A DNA stretch of 64,000 nt from Candidatus Aminicenantota bacterium (GTDB taxonomy: Bacteria; Acidobacteriota; Aminicenantia; Aminicenantales; Saccharicenantaceae), in the NCBI GenBank assembly GCA_026393975.1, contig JAPKZD010000001.1:57519-121518 (forward strand). The letters run 5' to 3'. Shown piece after piece: positions 60,470 to 64,000 of the stretch; the stretch's first letter is position 1, and every line of letters begins with the position of its first letter. Both the position numbers and the translations under genes were made by a program. The notes beneath the pieces are model-generated. The model was given only the letters and a program-made list of their open reading frames with translations, was not told where the DNA came from and made no database searches.

Positions 60470-60555
60470 ACGATGGGCTTTCCGGCCACATCCTTATTTT
60501 TCTTGCGTTTACAGATCTTTATGGTTTTATCACGTTTAGGCTAGACTGAGCTATT

Positions 60556-60575
60556 TTGAGCACGAGTTTGCTCAA
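60556..60575. terminator. Hairpin between convergent genes, probable terminator
   Basis: TTGAGCA (60556-60562), CGAGTT loop, TGCTCAA (60569-60575), a perfect seven-pair stem, located between the membrane protein (plus) and the kinase (minus) stop codons. On the plus strand an ATTTTTT run follows about 10 bases later; on the minus side ATTTT-type sequence is on the far side of the stem (AAAATAGC). It probably ends transcripts from at least one direction. Confidence 0.5.
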
Positions 60576-60636
60576 TCTCTGCTCATTTTTTGAGGGTCTG
60601 CAGGCAATCACGGCGGGGTGGTCTTGGCCGGCGTCC

Positions 60637-63522
60637 TCACTTCTTTCCAGTAGGACCAAGCCGCTTGATTTCCTCGAACCAGTTCTGGACGAGGATCATT
60701 TCGGTGACGGGCTGGGACTTCCGTTCCTCCTGTTTCACCATTAGGAATCGCTGGCCATCGGGGGAAATGTCCCAGGTTCGGACCAGACTACTACGGGCAT
60801 ATCCCGGTTGCTCGAACAAGAGGCGCGGTTTGCTGGTGGAGAAATCGGATCCGATCTGAACATCAACCACCCAGACTTGGTCCCCCCACCGATAGAATAG
60901 CTGTTTGCCATTCCTTGACCACAGGGGATCGCGCCCGCCCTCGTTGGAGATCTGCCACTTGCCTCCGGGGCCGCGAAATGGCTGAACGTATACCTCCTGC
61001 CGACCAGACTCGTCAGAACCGTAGGCTATCCATCGTCCATCGGGAGAGAATTCGGCATACCTCTCATTGAATCGAGAATTCAAAAAAGGCGTTATCCTGC
61101 GCTCAGGCATGTGAAGGAACAGGATGTCGTCGCCGCTGTCCGGGCCGACTTGGATAAAAGCCAGCGTCTCTCCATCCGGAGACCAAGACCCGGGCCACTG
61201 CATATAATCGCTCTGTGTGAGCCGCTCCATCGGCGAGCTTCCATCCACAGGTTGCCAATAGAGATTGGGAACGCCTGTGTCCAACCAGTCAAAGACCATT
61301 CGTCGACCATCCGGGGCCCATGCCTTCTCCTGGGACACACCTTCGGAAGTCAGCTTTGTGGCCGTGCCGCGTTTTAGATCATGGACCCAGATGTGGCCTT
61401 CCATTCCAAAGCTCGAGTAGGCGATCCGCTGCCCATCAGGCGACAGGAGGGGAGAAGAAAACGGAGCCTTGAAGGAGGCAACCGGTTCGGCCTTTCCCCT
61501 GTAATCCACCCAAACGAGTGAGTTCTCTTGGTCCAGGAGGATTCCGCCCGACGCATAAGCCATCGATCCTGAAGCGGAAATGCTGAATTGACCGGCGGCG
61601 GTGTCCCGAGCTGAATTCGTCGTATTGAGTGCCTGCGCAACGTTCGCCAGGGCGGGAACGGGCGGGCCAGTGAGCTGAAGCTTGTCGGGATCGAAGGGGA
61701 CTACCATCAAGGTTCCCCGCCGGAGGAAAGCCAAATGGCCGGTGGCCACATAGCGAGCATCCGCAGCATCCTCAAGCAGGACGTGCCATTTTCGCGTGCC
61801 GAGCTCCAAAACAGCAACGCGGGGCTCGTGGTCCCAAGCATGCCGCTTGATCGTAAACAGGATTCCCTTCCCGGCAGGCAGACAATGGGGCAGGCGGTGG
61901 CCGTATTCCCCGTTTGACGGATCAGGCATTGTCAACGTCTCCGGCTTGCCACCATCGGCGGAAACCCTTGAGAGCCCACTACTCCTGTCCCTTGCGAAGA
62001 CGATCTGATTATCAGAGTCCCAACTGAAGCCATAAGGCTGCAGAACATCGCACAAGACTGACGGAACTCCACCCTCAGCCGGAACCTTCATCAGCTTTCC
62101 GTCCGCCCAGAACCCGACCCAGCGGTCATCGGGAGAAAGGAACGGGCTGATGCCGCCTTCCGTCCCGGCGATTGGCTTGGCCTCCAGCTGGTCGAATCTC
62201 CGCAGGTACAGATGAGGCTTGTCCTGCGTGCCGGGATTCTCCTTGACCGCGCTGTAGACCATGAATCGACCATCACTGGAGATGGCCATTGCAGTGCGAG
62301 TTGGCTGATAGAATCCCTGGGGAGGAATCAGACGCAATCCGTCGAGCCAATATCCGGGTTCCAACCTGATAAATGAGCGCACTAAGGGTTGCGATATCGG
62401 GGAGGTCGCAGGTCTGAAGTATTTCATCACCTCTGGAGCGATCAAGACACCGATGACAAGCGCTGTCATGCCGGTCGCGATCAGCCACCCCAGCCGGATT
62501 CGTCGCGGTGTGGAAACTATCTCTGCAGGCAGTTCGATCTCCTCGTGCATTTCGATCCGGGCATCGGCGATGTCGTGCAGGCGTTTCCTGGGGTCTTTCT
62601 CGAGACAGCGGCGGAGGAGAACCTTGACGAGCGTCGGCGTTTCCGTGGGCAGCTTGTTCCAATCCGGCTCGCCCTTCAGAATGTGTGCGAGGATGTCCGA
62701 TACCGTTTCCCCATGAAACGCACGGCATCCCGTCAGGCACTCATAGAGCACGCAGCCGAATGCCCAGATGTCGGACCGCCTGTCTACTGCCCGTCCCCGC
62801 GCCTGCTCAGGACTCATGTAGGCCGCCGTCCCCAAGATGACACCCGGCTCGGTCATCTGGGCAGTGATCGTGGGCGAATTCGCAATATCGATACCCGTGG
62901 TTTCACCCGTGTAGGCTCTGGCCAGCCCGAAGTCAAGGACCTTGATCTTGCCCTCGGGCGTGATCATGATGTTGCCAGGTTTAAGATCCCGGTGGACGAC
63001 TCCCCTCTCATGAGCGGCTTCGAGGCCCTCGGCGACCTGCCGGCACGTCTCCAGCGCCTCATCCATGGGCAGGGTGCCTCTATCTAACCGTATTTGTAGT
63101 GTCTCTCCTTCGACGAGCTCCAGCACGAGAAATCGGAGTCCATTGGCTTCTTCGAAGCCATAGACGGCGGCGATATTCGGATGGTTCAGTGTCGCCAGGA
63201 GCTTGGCCTCCCGTTCGAACCTCGCCAGTCTCTCCGGGTCCGTGGAAAATTCCGCCGGAAGGATCTTGATGGCCACTTGTCGGCCAAGATTCCTGTCGAG
63301 GGCCAGATAGACCTCGCCCATCCCGCCCTGGCCGAGTTTCTCCAGAACCTCATAATGCCCGGCGATAACAGTCCCGGGGGCGACGACATATGCGGGCGAT
63401 TGCAGAGTCTTCGTAAGGGAGGGTCCATGATCACGGGGGACACCCAACGACGTCGCACAATTGCTGCAGAACCGAGCAGAATCGGTATTGTCAGAATCGC
63501 ATTTAGGGCACTTGTTGGCCAA
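60637..63522 (-). CDS. Zinc-ribbon Ser/Thr protein kinase with beta-propeller sensor
   Basis: 961 residues from a TTG start (GAGAAGGGGAAC upstream). Zinc ribbon C5, C8, C19, C22; kinase domain about 57-330 with GQGGMG, Lys86, 'HRDLKPGN' (Asp179), DFG at 197-199; transmembrane helix near 345-365 ('LGWLIATGMTALVIGVLIAP'); then a TolB/PD40-type beta-propeller to the end, with repeats such as 'SPFLSPDDRWVGFWADGK' and 'AEFSPDGRWIAYGSDESGRQ' then EVYVQPF. Active-site residues complete. The propeller lies outside the cytoplasm and probably senses a ligand. Same leader and TTG start as the kinase at 0.8-3.5 kb. Confidence 0.92.
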   Translation of the reverse strand: MANKCPKCDSDNTDSARFCSNCATSLGVPRDHGPSLTKTLQSPAYVVAPGTVIAGHYEVLEKLGQGGMGEVYLALDRNLGRQVAIKILPAEFSTDPERLARFEREAKLLATLNHPNIAAVYGFEEANGLRFLVLELVEGETLQIRLDRGTLPMDEALETCRQVAEGLEAAHERGVVHRDLKPGNIMITPEGKIKVLDFGLARAYTGETTGIDIANSPTITAQMTEPGVILGTAAYMSPEQARGRAVDRRSDIWAFGCVLYECLTGCRAFHGETVSDILAHILKGEPDWNKLPTETPTLVKVLLRRCLEKDPRKRLHDIADARIEMHEEIELPAEIVSTPRRIRLGWLIATGMTALVIGVLIAPEVMKYFRPATSPISQPLVRSFIRLEPGYWLDGLRLIPPQGFYQPTRTAMAISSDGRFMVYSAVKENPGTQDKPHLYLRRFDQLEAKPIAGTEGGISPFLSPDDRWVGFWADGKLMKVPAEGGVPSVLCDVLQPYGFSWDSDNQIVFARDRSSGLSRVSADGGKPETLTMPDPSNGEYGHRLPHCLPAGKGILFTIKRHAWDHEPRVAVLELGTRKWHVLLEDAADARYVATGHLAFLRRGTLMVVPFDPDKLQLTGPPVPALANVAQALNTTNSARDTAAGQFSISASGSMAYASGGILLDQENSLVWVDYRGKAEPVASFKAPFSSPLLSPDGQRIAYSSFGMEGHIWVHDLKRGTATKLTSEGVSQEKAWAPDGRRMVFDWLDTGVPNLYWQPVDGSSPMERLTQSDYMQWPGSWSPDGETLAFIQVGPDSGDDILFLHMPERRITPFLNSRFNERYAEFSPDGRWIAYGSDESGRQEVYVQPFRGPGGKWQISNEGGRDPLWSRNGKQLFYRWGDQVWVVDVQIGSDFSTSKPRLLFEQPGYARSSLVRTWDISPDGQRFLMVKQEERKSQPVTEMILVQNWFEEIKRLGPTGKK

Positions 63523-63659
63523 GCAGGTTCCCCTTCTCTAGGTTGGCCTCAGATTATCAGAGGGTTGGACGGGAAGTCAAACGTCTGCTCTCGTTCAGAT
63601 ACATAGGTGACACCTTGGGCTATGATAGGAGTCTTCCGGGATCGGAGTTCATCCGGTCT

Positions 63660-64000
63660 ATGGTCCGCCAGGGGACGATCTCCCAGGACGCCGCCAGGCG
63701 CCTGCGCTGGTTCGATTATTACAAAAGATGTGAGGATGCCCGGCTGACCTGCCGACATTTTGGCATCTCACCTCAGACCTTCTACCGCTGGAAGAATCGA
63801 TTCGACCCTTATGACTTGACCACCCTGGAGGCTTGGAGCCGACGACCCCACCATGTCCGGAAGCCCTTGACCCCGGCCCCGATCGAAGACCGGATCCTCG
63901 AGCTCAGGACGAAGTATCCCCGGTGGGGGAAGGACAAGCTCGTCGTTCTCTTGAGGAGAGAGGGGATCCGGGTCTCGACCTCCACCGTAGGACGGGTCAT
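63660..64000 (+). CDS. Transposase/integrase (IS481- or IS3-like), 3' end missing
   Basis: Open to the window end. Reads 'MVRQGTISQDAARRLRWFDY', an HTH region 'ARLTCRHFGISPQTFYRWKN', then 'TLEAWSRRPHHVRKPLTPAP', 'RILELRTKYPRWGKDKLVVL' and 'EGIRVSTSTVGRV'. This is the DNA-binding half of an IS481/IS3-type DDE transposase; the catalytic core lies outside the window. The start is uncertain: the frame is open further upstream with no clear ribosome site. No terminal inverted repeat could be identified. Confidence 0.75.
   Translation, partial: MVRQGTISQDAARRLRWFDYYKRCEDARLTCRHFGISPQTFYRWKNRFDPYDLTTLEAWSRRPHHVRKPLTPAPIEDRILELRTKYPRWGKDKLVVLLRREGIRVSTSTVGRV

Noticed and set aside
1..64000. CRISPR arrays, rRNA and tRNA genes
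   Set aside because: No regularly spaced direct repeats and no rRNA or tRNA sequence signatures were seen in any intergenic region.

Overview
The window is GC-rich chromosomal DNA (apart from a lower-GC feoB island) from an anaerobic or microaerobic, diderm, heterotrophic bacterium. Two zinc-ribbon Ser/Thr kinases with TPR or beta-propeller sensor regions, an M14 peptidase, a GH27 enzyme, DUF4412 and DUF4861 proteins and a selenocysteine operon together resemble Candidatus Aminicenantes/Acidobacteriota-type genomes. That placement is an inference from gene content; no rRNA or other marker lies in the window. No rRNA, tRNA or CRISPR array was seen.

Layout. 1-8.2 kb: a cut-off PIN toxin, a broken toxin-antitoxin remnant, a cupredoxin-like protein, a receptor-like kinase, a secreted carboxypeptidase and a secreted alpha-galactosidase. 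8.3-13.1 kb: a Fur/PerR-type regulator with catalase behind a strong promoter, then a DUF4412 protein, a nitroreductase and an MFS transporter. 13.3-22.6 kb: sugar-acid and amino-sugar catabolism (KDPG aldolase and KDG kinase on one strand; DUF4861, ROK-like protein, PIG-L deacetylase and glucosamine-6-P deaminase on the other), a tandem universal stress protein and a sodium/solute symporter with a 55-residue membrane partner. 22.6-28.3 kb: a DsbD-N-like secreted protein and the selenocysteine operon selA-selD-selB with a NYN-domain protein.

28.3-42.5 kb is the most remarkable part: about 20 genes on the minus strand resembling a greatly expanded ORP (orange protein) locus of anaerobes. It has a sigma54-dependent activator, a sigma54 promoter with a palindromic upstream site, four NifX/ORP-like proteins, two MinD-type ATPases with inserted ferredoxin clusters, an IscU/NifU-Mrp fusion, Gly/Cys-rich small proteins, three class I methyltransferases, a radical SAM enzyme, an FmdB-type zinc ribbon, a peroxiredoxin, a Cys/Met-metabolism PLP enzyme, a DUF4405 membrane protein and a DUF134 regulator. 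Together they look like machinery for building, carrying and protecting a metal-sulfur centre, with ATPases possibly placing it at a cell position or partner.

42.5-49.1 kb: fragments of a TauE-type transporter and an IS91-type transposase flank a lower-GC feoB and DtxR-FeoA regulator pair with two clear DtxR boxes; then an outer-membrane protein with a metal (Zn/Mn-type) binding protein and permease, but no ATPase gene. 49.5-52.7 kb: an ECF transporter (ATPase, T, methyltransferase, S) preceded by nikR, with a promoter and a repeated element consistent with nickel control. 52.8-60.5 kb: a proton-pump-type P-ATPase, small membrane proteins, a large lipoprotein, an ECF sigma/anti-sigma pair and signal peptidase I. 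60.6-64 kb: a second kinase with a beta-propeller and a cut-off transposase.

Apparent one-base interruptions occur at three places (end of the ROK-like gene, a small zinc-ribbon gene at 40.4 kb, a mini-ORF at 22.55 kb), each in or near a homopolymer. They may be consensus errors or real decay, and should be resolved from reads before these genes are called pseudogenes.
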